Of a DNA stretch of 64,000 nt, positions 1-11,869 are shown one piece after another. The notes under the pieces are model-generated. The model was given only the letters and a program-made list of their open reading frames with translations. It did no database searches and was not told the DNA's origin. This stretch comes from Paramoeba atlantica (taxonomy: Eukaryota; Discosea). The stretch lies in contig CDRNVI010000161.1 in the NCBI GenBank assembly GCA_977017575.1, forward strand, positions 1 through 64,000. The letters run 5' to 3'. A program made the position numbers and the translations under genes. How positions within the stretch are numbered: position 1 is the stretch's first letter; the number at the start of each line of letters is the position of its first letter.

Positions 1-1160
1 CAAAAAAATAATATGAAAAAAAGAAAATAAAAAATAAATCAAATACATCAATTCAAAACAATTAAGAAATTTTATTGAACCAACTTAAAAAATATCATAG
101 ATCTGAAATATAAGTTCTAAAAATATCACAGAATCAGAAAATAAATTAAGGAATTGTATTCAATATGGAGACATAATTAAGAAATTGAAATTACAAAAAA
201 ATAATATGAAAAAAAGAAAATAAAAAATAAATCAAATACATCAATTCAAAACAATTAAGAAATTTTATTGAACCAACTTAAAAAATATCATAGATCTGAA
301 ATATAAGTTCTAAAAATATCACAGAATCAGAAAATAAATTAAGGAATTGTATTCAATATGGAGACATAATTAAGAAATTGAAATTACAAAAAAATAATAT
401 GAAAAAAAGAAAATAAAAAATAAATCAAATACATCAATTCAAAACAATTAAGAAATTTTATTGAACCAACTTAAAAAATATCATAGATCTGAAATATAAG
501 TTCTAAAAATATCACAGAATCAGAAAATAAATTAAGGAATTGTATTCAATATGGAGACATAATTAAGAAATTGAAATTACAAAAAAATAATATGAAAAAA
601 AGAAAATAAAAAATAAATCAAATACATCAATTCAAAACAATTAAGAAATTTTATTGAACCAACTTAAAAAATATCATAGATCTGAAATATAAGTTCTAAA
701 AATATCACAGAATCAGAAAATAAATTAAGGAATTGTATTCAATATGGAGACATAATTAAGAAATTGAAATTACAAAAAAATAATATGAAAAAAAGAAAAT
801 AAAAAATAAATCAAATACATCAATTCAAAACAATTAAGAAATTTTATTGAACCAACTTAAAAAATATCATAGATCTGAAATATAAGTTCTAAAAATATCA
901 CAGAATCAGAAAATAAATTAAGGAATTGTATTCAATATGGAGACATAATTAAGAAATTGAAATTACAAAAAAATAATATGAAAAAAAGAAAATAAAAAAT
1001 AAATCAAATACATCAATTCAAAACAATTAAGAAATTTTATTGAACCAACTTAAAAAATATCATAGATCTGAAATATAAATTTAAAACATATCATAAAATT
1101 AAAAAATAAATTAAAACATTCTCTTCAATATGGAAACATAATTACGAAATTGAAATTACA
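1..1160. repeat. 193-bp AT-rich satellite, spacer A
   Basis: Six head-to-tail copies of a 193-bp unit start at 1, 194, 387, 580, 773 and 966. The first five look identical by eye; the sixth diverges after about 1075 and forms the array edge. No coding potential. The array runs off the left end of the window, so its full length is unknown. The same satellite recurs at 44857-45895 in spacer B. Confidence 0.95.
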
Positions 1161-3724
1161 AGAAAATTAATATTAAAAAAATCACTTTTAATAATTTCTT
1201 GTTCATTCTTTATTTCAAATGTTTAAGTGGAAGAAGGCAAACAATTCCCCACAAATATTTCCTAATAGTGTAAGTCTTGATAACAAGTCAAACTATTGTA
1301 TGAATAAACTAAAAACTGATTTGAGTGGAGAGGTGTGAGGTGGTGGTGGATAAAATTATGTTGTGCTGTCCAGACCTGAAATTTTTCAGAATACCCATAC
1401 TTGTTTAATGAAGTCAGTGCAAGTTTTCCAAGTTGATACAGAAAGTGTGAAAAAGAGTGAATATTTTTCACTCTTGTTGGAGCCTTCATCAATAAATCAG
1501 ATCCACCACCACAATCAAGACTATCATCATCAACAACCTGTTCAATTCAAGAAGACAGGTTTTTGATTAGAACCTTTCAAAAAGCTTCTTCAACAAGATC
1601 ACATTTATGGGCATGGCAACCAAGAATCTGAAGGATTTTTCCAGCCATTTGACTCAATTCTCCAACTGCTGCTGGGTTTGAAGGAGTATGATCCCTCATC
1701 ACAGATTCAAAGGAAGAGAGGCTTAAAGAATCTGAAAAGGACTGGGTTTTAGGAAATTTCTTTACCAGATTTTAGAGACCATTTAAAAGAGAAAAAATAT
1801 CCTTTGCAATTGACAGGGCATCATGATCAACTGTTTCTCAAATACTTAAATTAACATGCCTACCTTTGCCCTGGATCCCAACAGAAAGAAGATTTTGTCC
1901 TTGTGATGAACTTCCATCATGAAAGAGAGTTGAGGATTTTCATTCTTGGACTCATAGTAGTGCTTCTAATTTTGATTGGATGCTGCCTTCACAACAAATC
2001 TATTGGATTGTGGTTGGTGATGGAAGAGTAGGGTCTTTTTTCAAAAAAATTTGGAAAAATTCTCAAATTGCAGGAGAAATATTTCTCTGGGCCATATCAA
2101 GGGAAGAAAGAGAATTGCAATCCACCAACACCAAGTTCAAGAGTTCTTACCTGCTCCTCCTCTTCTTCTTTTCCTTTTTCATCATTCTCCTCATCCTCCT
2201 CAGTCTTCTTTGCAAGCAAGGAGGTCATGAAATGAAATTTCCTCAGGAAGATCAATCAAATGATGAACTTTATCAACAAAAAGATCAAGATCATCCAACA
2301 CTTTGATGTGTGGTGGGCAATAAATAAAATAACCACAAGCAGGTTAGCTTTCCTTGTTTCAATCATGACCACTTCATAAACCACCAGAAAAATCCCCACC
2401 ACTTCCACAAAAGCAGATTGCCCAACTTTATCAAAGAATTTGGGGGCCAATAAAGAAAAACAACCATTTTCATTCAAAACAAAATGTTCAACAACAATTC
2501 GCAATTTTCGGTGTTTCAATCACTGGTTCCAGGAGGTCAGTCCTTCTCTAATAATTTTTCAATCTAAAGCCTTTTCTAATTGTCTTCACCATTTCTCCTC
2601 AAACAAGGAAGGAACAGCAATGAATGGTCCAGCATAAGTCATTGCTTTGTGGTCTGGTTCTTGACAATATTCACACTACTTTCAAGAATCACTTCTTTAT
2701 GGGTTTCATGAGCCTTTTTTTCAAAAAAAAAAAAAGATCAGTTTTAAGAAGAGGGTCTTTGAATTCAAAATCCAAAAGAATTTTGGGGATTGAAAGAAAT
2801 ACCTGCCTTAATCAGAGTTGTACAACAATTTTTTTGAGCAATTTCAAGGGCCAGGACGATTCAACTCCAAAACAAAAGAACAAAAAAAGAAAAAAGTCTT
2901 TGTCATGGTGCTACCTGCACAACTTTGGGCATGTTTGCACTCTAGAAAGAGAGAAAGAGTGGTGGTGAGAAAGGGAGAAAGGAGAGACAAAAGAAAAACA
3001 AAGAATTCAAAAATCCCAAAAGAGAGAAGAAGAATGAAAGAGAAAGAAAAGAAAAACAAAAACAAAGTGAAAAAGACAAAAAGACAAAAAAAAAAAAGGA
3101 GGGGGGGAGGAAAGGAAAAAAAAAAAGAGATTTCAAAAGAAAAAGAAAAGAAAAAAAGAGAAAAAAAAAAGACTTTTTCCCCCTTGAAAAACAACAAACA
3201 ACAAACCACAAACCAACCACACCACCAATCACTTCCCACTTCATCCGAATCAATACCCACTCTCCCCTCTTCCTCTTGAACCCCACCTTCAAAAGCTCTG
3301 CTCCCCACCCCTGACATAACAAAAGATTTTCAAGATCACCATGGCCATGCCTCTCAATCCTGGGCACCCTCAAACCAGATAGCACAGAAAACTTTCAGTT
3401 CCCAAAACTTCACTCGGGCCAAGTGGAGAAAGAGTCACAGCCAAGAAGGAGAGCAAGAGAAAGAAAAAGAAGGAAAAAAAGAAGAGGTCAGAGAAAGAGA
3501 AAAGGAAGGAAAAAGACAAAGAGAACCCCAAAAAAGCGAGAGAGCAGGAGCAGAAACAACGAAGAAAGAGAGAAAAGAAAGGAAGAGAACAAAAAGAAAA
3601 AGAAAATAGAGGAGGAAAAAAAACAGGAAGGAAAAAGAATGGAAAAAAAGAGGAAGAAAGAGAAAAATCAGAAAAAGAAAAGAATGAAAGAAACAAAAAA
3701 GAAAGAGAAAAAGAACTAAATCAA
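1161..3724. other. Region between satellite and retroelement ORF, spacer A
   Basis: AT-rich sequence without a convincing gene. It matches 45896-48480 in spacer B with scattered substitutions and small indels, so it belongs to the spacer repeat or to the 5' part of the retroelement. From about 2870 to 3720 the plus strand becomes almost pure A/G and every frame there gives only Lys/Arg/Glu-rich low-complexity peptide. A basic N-terminal extension of the element cannot be excluded, but there is no start codon or domain to support one. Confidence 0.6.
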
Positions 3725-6700
3725 ATGGACAATCCTCAGGCCCAGAAGACAACTTCACATCCTCCAAAATTCCTTGGCAATTGCTCGTACCGAAGATGCA
3801 GAGGCCAACACCAAAAAGTAATAGTCTCCTGATGCGAGAAGTGCCTCCTTACATTCTGCTGGAGAATCACACCCATCCTCAACCCAGACCCACAACACAT
3901 CCAACAACTCTTCTTCAATCATGGGCACTCTACAACCCTTCCTTATGGAAGCAAAGAAGAGGCTGCAATGAACTTCATCCTCTCTCTTGAAGGAGACTCC
4001 TTCTCAAAACACATCCCCCTCTGCTACATGGACTCAGTACCACTCTGCCTTTGTGATACAGTCATCAAAACTTTTTGTGCTGTATGACACCTCTTTCATA
4101 AGATACCCCAACTCCTGATCCTCCTCCCAAAATGGATCTTTGGCTGCCTTAGAAGGGGTACTCGAGGAATGAAAGAAGTGAAATCTCGATGCACCATGGT
4201 GCGAAATTTTGAGTGGGAGAGACTCCACAAAAAACTTGAGGGCAAGCTCAGCAAACTCAAGCAAAAGAGGAGGCAGAAGTCCACCAAGAAAACCAAGGCA
4301 GACCAGATTATTGAAGAGGTCAGAAAAGGACATCTCTCCAAAGCTGCAAGGAAGCTTCAATCCAAGAGTGGATTCAGGGATCTCTCAGTCCCAGAAAATC
4401 GTGAAACTGCAAAGAACCTCTACCCAAGATCTGAGCAGGTGTGGACTCCACCAGATCGAGCCGAAATTCCTGACTGGAAACCAGCAATCCTTGAACAAGA
4501 TGAGTTTCAGTCCTTTGACTCACTTGATCTGGCCCTTCGGAGACTTCCAAAAGGCCGCACACCAGGGCTCTCAGGAATGTTTTATGAGTTTGTCACACTC
4601 CTATGCACAGACCAAGAACTCCGCTCAACCCTCAAAGAATTGACTGTCTTAATCACCAACCAAAAACTCAATGAAACCATACACAACATCATGGCAACCT
4701 CTCTCTTCATTCCTCTGGCAAAAGGGGACAAAGGGATCCGTCCAATTGGTGTTGCTGAAGTTCTCAAGAGGTGGGCAGCGATTGCACTTGTTCTTGAAGT
4801 CCAACACGAGGGAATTCCTGAGAAATTGTCCCATCAGTATGGTGTATGCTTGCCAAGTGGTGCAGAAATGGTCCACAAAGCAATATCACAGCCTATCTCC
4901 ACCTCCACCCACAACATTATGCTGCGAAACTGGACATTGTTAATGCCTTCAATTCCATCTCAAGAAAAACCATCTTTGAGAGCACAGTCCAGCTGGCCCC
5001 TGTATTACTTCCATACCTCTACACCTTCTATTCTTCAGCAACACCCCTCACTCTCTCATGACCAGAACCACACCCTCACCATGGAGGAGGGTGTCCAGCA
5101 AGGAGATCCCCTTGGGACAATTTTCTTTTGTCTGGGATTTCATGGAATCCTCAATCCAATCTTTCAGAAGGTTGATGCTCCACTGAATGCACTTCTTCTT
5201 CTCCTCTCTGTCGATGATATATTTGTTTGTGGGAGCCTGGTTGCCATTGCAGAAATCACCACTCAGATCCAGAGTGTCCTCCCAAATGCCAACCTCAAAC
5301 TTGGCACAGAAAGGGGCAAAATGGTCTGTTTCTCTCCCGAAGCGCCCAGGAGCAATGACCTCAAAAATCTTGGCATTGGGAAGGCGGAAGTAATCACAGT
5401 TCTAGGGTCACCCATCGGGCTGAACACTCAAATTTCCAAGTGGCTTCACACCCTTGCTCAAGAATACCAACAAGCATCACAAGACCACTGTTTAATAATG
5501 TTCTCCAACCCCCATGAAAGTCTTGAGCTTTTTGTCAAAACCATCACACCCAAACTAACATACATCTGTCGCACAACACCTCTCTCTTTAACCCCTTTCC
5601 AAGACTTCATCAAGCAAACCACTACAACAAACATCAATTACCTCCTCAACCCCCTCCAAGTCCCCCACCTGCATCCAAACAAAGAACTCCATCTCTCTTG
5701 AGTAGAAGCTGCAGGCCTTCCAAAGTCAAAAGGTGGTGGTGGCTTGAGCTACTCTCAGAACACCCACCAAGCAGCCTTCCTTGGCTCCTGGATCTCAGTC
5801 TACCGATCCTGCTCTGAGTTCAAACCTGAACTTATCAACCTCTTTGAAGACTTCTGGAAGAGTGACTCACCCCAGCGCCAGGCTCTCCACCAAGCATATA
5901 TGACCATTTTGAAAGCTTCATCTTGAGCGAGTGGAAACTGCCAAGTGGTACCTCTGTCCATGAGCTCCTAACTCGATTGACAGAGCCACCATCTGACTCA
6001 ATGGGCACTGGAGAAAACTACAAACCACAGAAGAAGTTCACCTCCTGTGAACTTCAGGATGTCAAAAAGAAGATCATGGACCCAACACAAGACAAAAACC
6101 TCTGCCGTGCAATCCGTGAGAATGAGGTTGGCCCCACCACCCACTTGTGGATGACAGCCTACCCAGACAAGGACCACCTCTGGGCCAAAGCCATATCAAG
6201 CCTTAAATGCTGAAGATTTTCGCTCAGCCTACCAATGTAGGCTTGACATAGTTGACCCACACCTTGGGGCTCTCTGCGAACTTGGGACTGTCAAGTGTGG
6301 ATTCTGTGAAAAAGAACTCTGTGCTCCATCCTCCCTCCACCTCTCAGATTGCACCAGTCGTGGAAGAGGAACCACACAAGAAGACACCATGCTCTCTGTG
6401 ACGAACTCAAGAACATTGCCAGCTGGGCGGGAAAAACAACAATCTGAGATGGAGCCTACCGGCCAATCGGGAAGTCACACAAGCAACCTGATCTTACAAT
6501 CTGCGAGTGGCAAGGCGACCAGGATCTGTGTATTGATGTCCGAGTTGTGTCAACCCACAAAACCCCCCACTTTCGCTGTGTGATCCAAACACCCACCAAA
6601 ACCCACTCTGACCCCCTATACTCGACACCCTCTCACCTGCTGCACACCATGCCAGGATCATGAAACACAGAGAATATGTGGACAGATGTCTGACTGAAAC

Positions 6701-7233
6701 AGACTTTAATGCAGGAAGGGGCAGAGACACCCCTGAGGAGAAACAGACCCTTAAACAAATAACTCTTTCCGATCTCCAAGGTGAAGTCATCTTCCTTCCA
6801 GCATCTTCATCCTCAGGTGGTGGAATATCCCCTGACATTAGTGCACTCCTACGATCCCTCACCTCAATTGCCCTCCAAAACAACCGGGTCCTGGATGCCA
6901 ACCCCCTCCCCCTCTTCTTAAGAACAGCAAAGAAGAAGATTTCAGCTGCACTAATGAAAGCAATGGCAAACCACATGATGAGCATATAGGAAAATCTAAA
7001 ACCCAGCAACCCCCTTTTGACCCATCACTCTCTGTGCTTCTCATCATCTCTCAATCCAAATGACATTTCCATTCCCCCCTCTTCTTTCCACATGTACTAC
7101 CCCCCTTTTTCTGCAGTTCCTCCTTTCACTGGGTGAGATATTCTGCTGAATGTGCAACCATTCCCTTCTCTTACAACCATCTATTTCGAATAAAAATCTC
7201 TTTCATTGAAAAAAAAAAAAAAAAAAAAAAAAA
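3725..7233 (+). pseudogene. RLE-type non-LTR retrotransposon, broken copy A
   Basis: Remnant of a retrotransposon with a reverse transcriptase followed by a restriction-like endonuclease (the R2/CRE/NeSL type of architecture). The ATG at 3725 opens a Cys-rich finger that meets a TGA at 3830, then a deletion joins it to later sequence; a second TGA lies at 4085. The RT spans about 4169-5700: the Q-G...GAE block precedes motif A (KLDIVNAFN, near 4930, in a shifted frame), then motif B (GVQQGDPLG) and motif C (SVDD at 5207-5218). The thumb-region GSW motif follows. A C-x2-C-x10-H-x3-C knuckle (6296-6352) and a PD-x14-D endonuclease motif (aspartates at 6490 and 6535) lie downstream. An A-rich tail begins near 7209. 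At least four frameshifts make it non-functional. The RLE identification is firm; the exact clade is not determined. Confidence 0.85.
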
Positions 7234-7260
7234 GAAAAGAAAAAAAAAAAGAAAAGAGAA

Positions 7261-7379
7261 GGTCTTCAGCACTCGGGATTCGAATGTGGTCACCCACCAT
7301 TCTACTAACCGAGCCCACAGCTGCTTAACTTCCGAGTTCTGATGGGATCGGGTGCTTTCAACTGGGTATGACCGAAGAC
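7261..7379 (-). rRNA. 5S ribosomal RNA
   Basis: On the minus strand this 119-nt segment has the eukaryotic 5S layout. The 5' GTCTTCGG pairs with the 3' GCTGAAGAC to form helix I, and the internal AACTCGGAAGTTAAGCAG and GGATGG-like (GAATGGTGGGTGACC) blocks correspond to the box A and box C regions of the internal Pol III promoter. Downstream on the minus strand lie T4 and then a T10 run, a suitable Pol III terminator. It is transcribed opposite to the 45S-type cassette. Spacer B lacks this copy through a deletion and has only a decayed paralogue at 36937-37042. No disabling change is visible here. The ends could be off by 1-2 nt. Confidence 0.93.
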
Positions 7380-7960
7380 ACTTTCTCTTCTTTTTTTTCT
7401 TCTTTTCATATCAATCTAAATTAATAAAAAGAAAAGAGAAAGAGAAAAGAAAGATGAGAGAAAAGAAAGAAAAGAGAAAAGAGAAAAGAGAAAAGAGAAA
7501 AAAACCTCAATGGAAAGAGAGAAAAAGTGGTGGAATTTCAAAAAAAGAAAGAAAAAAACAAAGAAAAAAAACAAAGAAAGAGAAGGAAAAAAAATTAACA
7601 ACCTACAAAAAGAAAGATAAGAAAAGACAGAAGAAAAGAGAAAGAGGAAAAAGAAAGACTGAGGAAAACCAAAAAAAAACAAACGAACAAAAAAACACAA
7701 AAAACAAAAAAAAGAAAAACGGACCTCTATTTTGGGTCCGAATATGATGGACCTCTATTTCAGGTCCTATCAGCCCTTTTTTTCTTTTTTTTTTTTTCTG
7801 TGTGTGTAAATGGTGGTTTATTTCGGGTTTCGAGAGTTCGAGGAAAGACACTTGGGGAATTCAAATGAATTGGGAAAAGTGAGAATGAAAAGGAAGAGGG
7901 GTGACGCTTGGTGGGTGACAACCAATTTCGCCAAAATTGCGAGTCGCGGAGTCGAGATTC
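7380..7960. other. 5S upstream flank and PB1 gene promoter region
   Basis: Purine-rich 5' flank of the 5S gene (7380-7700), then two small hairpins of the form GGACC-loop-GGTCC (7721-7740 and 7749-7768). The 5S gene and this flank are duplicated in decayed form at 36937-37452. From about 7800 base composition becomes mixed with normal CpG content, as expected for a Pol II promoter. An ACCAATTTCG (CCAAT-type) box lies at 7921. Confidence 0.5.
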
Positions 7961-7969
7961 TATATAAAG
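7961..7969 (+). promoter_or_regulatory. Candidate TATA box of PB1/coiled-coil gene
   Basis: TATATAAAG lies about 250 bp upstream of the first ATG (8214), with a CCAAT-type box 40 bp further upstream. The intervening leader ends in a CAATCAATCAA-type stretch resembling the CAA-rich leader of the polyubiquitin gene. Transcription start is inferred, not seen. Confidence 0.5.
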
Positions 7970-8213
7970 TGATGTACATATTTGGATATTTCCTTATTTA
8001 CATGTGTGTGTTTTTGGTTGTTCTTTCAGTGATTTTTTTTGTTTTTTTTTGTTCAATTTTGATTGGTGTTCCTTCTCGCCACACCCCCCCTCTCATTCCC
8101 TCGTGAACGACAACAAACACAATCAACCACACCCTCAGGTTTTGTTTTTAATTCAAAACATTTCTTTTTCTGGATAACTTGAAACAGAAAAACAACAATC
8201 AATCAATCAAAAT

Positions 8214-9229
8214 ATGGTGATGAGAGTTCAGTTGATGTCGATTGTCGAAAGAGAAGAAGAGTGGTGGGAAGTTCGAAACACTGAGAATGGAAGAGTGTGT
8301 TCTGTTCAAGCTCAAGACTTTCAAAGTCTCCGAAGGAAGACCAGGATGTGTACGGAACTTCAACTGCGGTTCGAGTGTTCTATCTTGATGATGAGTGTGA
8401 TGTTGTCTTTGTGAAACGTGACCAAGACTTGGAAGATGCTTTGTTTGTTCTCCCAAAAAAGAACGAGACAGCAAAAGCAGTGGAGAGTCAAGTCGAAGAA
8501 GAAACCAAAAAGGAGATCCAAGAGGTCGAAAATCGAGTGGGTGATGATGAAGAGAAGAAGGTTGAGAAAATGGGGGATGAGATTTCTGAGAACCCTCAGA
8601 AAAGACTCAAGGAACAACAGAAGAGAGAGAAGGAGATTGAAATGCTCAGTAAACGTGACAAGAAACTGGCAGATCAGATTGATGTTCTTGAAGAAAAGAT
8701 CGTGGCTCTCCAACGAAGAAAGGAACAGTTGACTGAAAACAAAACCCAAGTTCGAGAGAACCTTGTTGATTTGAAAAGTCAAAAGGACATTGTTGGAAAC
8801 AAACAAGAGGAAGAGGAGATTGAAGAAATCCAATCCTCTGAGGAAGAAGAGGAAGAAGAGGAAGAAGAGGAAGAAGAGGAAGAAGAGGAAGAAGAGGAAG
8901 AAGAGGAAGAGGAAGATTGTGGTAAACCAAGATCATTTGGGCAATCGAGAAAGCTTCAGAATCAACGACGAAACATCGAAAGAAGACTTTGTAATCTTGA
9001 AGCGAAAGAAAAGAAGTCAAAAAAGATGATGGAAACAGAAATTATTCTCAAGAAATGTTTGGAAGAAATCACAGAGAGGTTGGCGACTGAACCAGAAGAA
9101 GAAGAAGAGAAAGACAAAATGTTTAGAAATAAGAGAAAAGGAACTCGACATTCTTCTTCCCCACCACATGGTTCGAAAAAGAAGTTTTTCAATTCTCCTC
9201 CTCCTCCAAAGGAGAGAAGACGAAAATAA
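8214..9229 (+). CDS. PB1-domain, Glu-rich coiled-coil protein (N-terminus unresolved)
   Basis: The long open frame runs from about 8300 to the TAA at 9229 (about 310 codons). Near its start is the motif YLDDECDVVFVKRDQDLEDAL, matching the acidic OPCA signature of PB1 protein-interaction domains. It continues into a long charged coiled coil (heptads around ERE, KRDKKLADQIDVLEEK), an uninterrupted run of about 25 Glu residues encoded by GAGGAAGAA repeats (8838-8915), a second coil and a basic Ser/Pro tail. That frame has no ATG before the coil. The best start, ATG at 8214, is in another frame, so either short introns or frameshifts separate it from the PB1 part. Polar scaffold-type protein; function unknown. 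Present only in spacer A. Confidence 0.6.
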
Positions 9230-10810
9230 ATAACAAAATCTCTTCAATGGAACCAAACTTCTTTTTTTTGTGCTCTATTTTTATCAAGAAAAACGTTTAT
9301 TTCTTTTCTTTTTTCTTTTTTCTTCTTTCTTCTTTCTTTTTTCTTTATTCACTCCTCTTCTTTTCTTTGTTGGTTATCTCATTGTAATTTTTCTCCTTTC
9401 TTTTTTCGTCAAAAAGAATGTGTCAGATAGATGGTTGGGGGTGGGGGAGATCTTGATACTCTCTGGGTGCTAATTTGTGAAAATCCGGACCCAGAGAATA
9501 CATCATCTTCAAATAAAAAAACATCTCTTTTGTCTCTTCTTTTTTTTTGAAGATTCACTTATCTGTAAGACTGTCTTATTTTTTCAAAAAAGAAAAAGGA
9601 AAAGAAAGGGAAGGGGGGGAAAGAGAGAGAAGAGAGAAGAGAGAGAAGAGAAGAGAGAAGAGAAAGAGAAAGAGAAAATAGAAAAAAAAAAAAAAAGAAA
9701 AAAATGAGAAACTGTGAAGAAGAAATTGAAAACAAAAGGAAAGAAATCAACAAAAAGAAAAGAAAAGAAGAGAAAAAGAAAAAAGGGGGGAAAGGGAAAA
9801 AAGAAAAGAGAGAACCCATCAAAAAAGGGAAGAAAGGGGAACGAGAAAAAGGGGAACAAGAAAAAGAGGAACAAAAAAAAGAGAAAAAGTGAGAAAGTGA
9901 AAAAGTGAAAAAAAAAAAAAGAGAAGAGATAAAAAAAAAAAAGAGAAGAGATAAAAGTGAAAAAGAAAAGAAAAAAACAGAAAAGTCAAGAAACAAAAAG
10001 AAATAAAGAGAGAACCCCATCCGGTCCCATTCACAAAGGGCAAAAAAGTTCGAGAAAGAGAAAGAAAAAAAGAAGGAAAAGAAAAAAAGAGAGAGAAAAG
10101 AGAAGAGAGAGAAAAGAGAAGAGAGAAAAAAGAGAAGAGAGAAAAAGAGAAAGAGAGAAAAAGAAAGAGAGAAAAAGAGGAGAGAAAGAGAAAAGGCAAC
10201 ACAAAACCAACAAGGCCAGAAAAATTATGAGCCCTAAAATCTTTTTTGTGTGCTAAAATAAACCAGCACAATTCAATTGTTTTTCTGAGTGTCGAAAAAA
10301 TATTTTACAAGGAAATTTTTATGAGAATTTTTTTTTCAATGCCCTGAAAAACCTTTGCAATTGCGTTCCTTTCCCTTTTCCCTTGGCAACCCGGTGAGAG
10401 AGAGGAAAGAGCGAAAGGAGAGAAGAAGAGGAAAGAGAAAAAAGAAAAGAAAAAAAAAGAGAAATTAAAAAAAAAGAATTAAATTAAAAAAAAAAAGAAC
10501 TAAAAAAAAGGGAAAGAGGAAGAAGGAGGAGGGAAGAAGGAGGGGAAGAAGAAAGAAGAGGGAAGAGGGAAGGTTGGGGGAGGGGAAGGGAGGAAAGGTA
10601 GGAAAGGTTGGGAAGAGGAAGGAGGGAAAGTAGGGAAGGTTGGGAAGGTTGGGAAGGTAGGGAAGGGAGGAAAGGTTGGGGGAGGGGAGAGGTAGGAAAG
10701 GTAGGAAAGGTTGGGAAGGTTGGGAAGGTAGGGAAGGTTGGGAAGGTTGGGAAGAGGGAAGGAAGGTTGGGGAAGGTTGGGGAAGGTTGAGAAGGTTGGG
10801 TAGAGGTGGG
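9230..10810. repeat. Homopurine block, spacer A
   Basis: After a short pyrimidine stretch (9255-9400) and the hairpin, the plus strand is almost pure A/G to 10250, with short mixed islands at 10215-10390. From about 10570 to 10800 a G-rich minisatellite with 9-bp periodicity (GGTTGGGAA and variants) follows, with G3 runs spaced by six bases. No gene; long Lys/Arg/Glu frames here are composition artefacts. It corresponds to 51313-52225 in spacer B. Confidence 0.85.
9457..9500. other. Recurrent CTCTGGGT hairpin, copy 1
   Basis: CTCTGGGT at the left pairs with ACCCAGAG at the right around a roughly 24-nt loop, with further partial pairing outside. It lies about 230 bp after the PB1 gene stop. 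Related hairpins occur at 12811-12857, 36786-36828 and 53567-53613, which makes chance unlikely. Role unknown; a 3'-end signal, small RNA or mini-transposon end are possible. Confidence 0.55.
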
Positions 10811-10880
10811 TGAAGTGAAATCATGCTCTCTTTTTTTCTTGAGGTTTATTCTTTTTTCTTTCTCTTTTTTTTTTCTTTTC

Positions 10881-10911
<31 letters not shown>

Positions 10912-11838
10912 CTTTTTTTTTGTTTTTTTTTTTGTTTTTTTTCCTATTTTTCTTTTGTTTTTTCTTCTTTATCTTTTCCTCTTTATCTTTCCTCTTTTTA
11001 ATCTTTTCCCCTCTCTTCTCTTTTTCTCCCTTTTTCCTTCTCTCTTTCTTTTCTCTTTCTTTTCTTTTTCTTTTCTCTTTCTTTTCTCTTTCTTTTCTCC
11101 TTAACACAGGAAAGTTGTTTAATTGAAGAGAGTGTAATTCACGTTTTAAAAAATGGTCCTTTTTTCTTCATTGGTTTTTTTTCTTTTTTTCTTTGTTTTT
11201 TTTTCTTTTGTTTTTTCTTTTTTGTGTGTTTTTCTTTTTTTTCTTTTTTTTTCTTTTCTTTTATCTTTTGTTTTTTGTCTTCTTTATCTTTTATCTTTCC
11301 TCTTTTTAATCTTTCTCCCCCCCCTCTTCTCTTTTCTCCTCTTTTCCCCTCTTTCTCCTTCTCTTTTCTTTTCTTTCCTTCTCTTTCTTTTCTTTTAAAA
11401 CAGTGAAGTCGTTGAATTAGAAAAGAGTGAAATCACATATCAAAAAAAATCCTTTTTCACAGTTTTTTTCTTTTCTTTTTTCTTTTTCTTTGTCTTTTCT
11501 GTCTTTTTTTTCTTTTTTTCTTTTTTTTTTCTTTTTTTTTTTTTTTTTTTTTTTTTTCTTTTTTTTTTCTTTTTTTTTTCTTTTTTTTCTCTTTTTTCTT
11601 TCTTTTCTGTCTTTGTTTTTCTTTTTTTCTTTTCTTTCTTTTTTTTTTTCTTTTTCCTTTTCCTTTTTTTTCTTTTTTTTTCTTTTTTTTTCCTTTTTTT
11701 TCTGTCTTTGTTTTTCTTTTTTTCTTTTCTTTCTTTTTTCTTTCTTTTTTCCTTTTCCTTTTTTTCCTTTTTTTTGTTTTTTTTTGTTTTTTTTGTTTTT
11801 GTTTGTTTTTGTTTGTTTTTGTTTGTTTTTGTTTATTG

Positions 11839-11869
<31 letters not shown>

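Noticed and set aside
1..1160. CRISPR array
   Set aside because: Units are contiguous 193-bp repeats without variable spacers, in a eukaryotic rDNA context.
3725..5701. TGA read as a sense codon in this genome
   Set aside because: Each TGA considered occurs in a transposon remnant with other lesions, and one is still CGA in the sister copy. Intact polyubiquitin gives no support for reassignment.
9559..10271. Long Phe/Ser/Leu or Lys/Glu/Arg-rich open frames in purine and pyrimidine tracts (also 10484-12750, 51156-53558, 61000-61821)
   Set aside because: Homopurine or homopyrimidine DNA rarely contains stop codons, so long frames arise by chance. No domains, and frames are not conserved between the two spacers.
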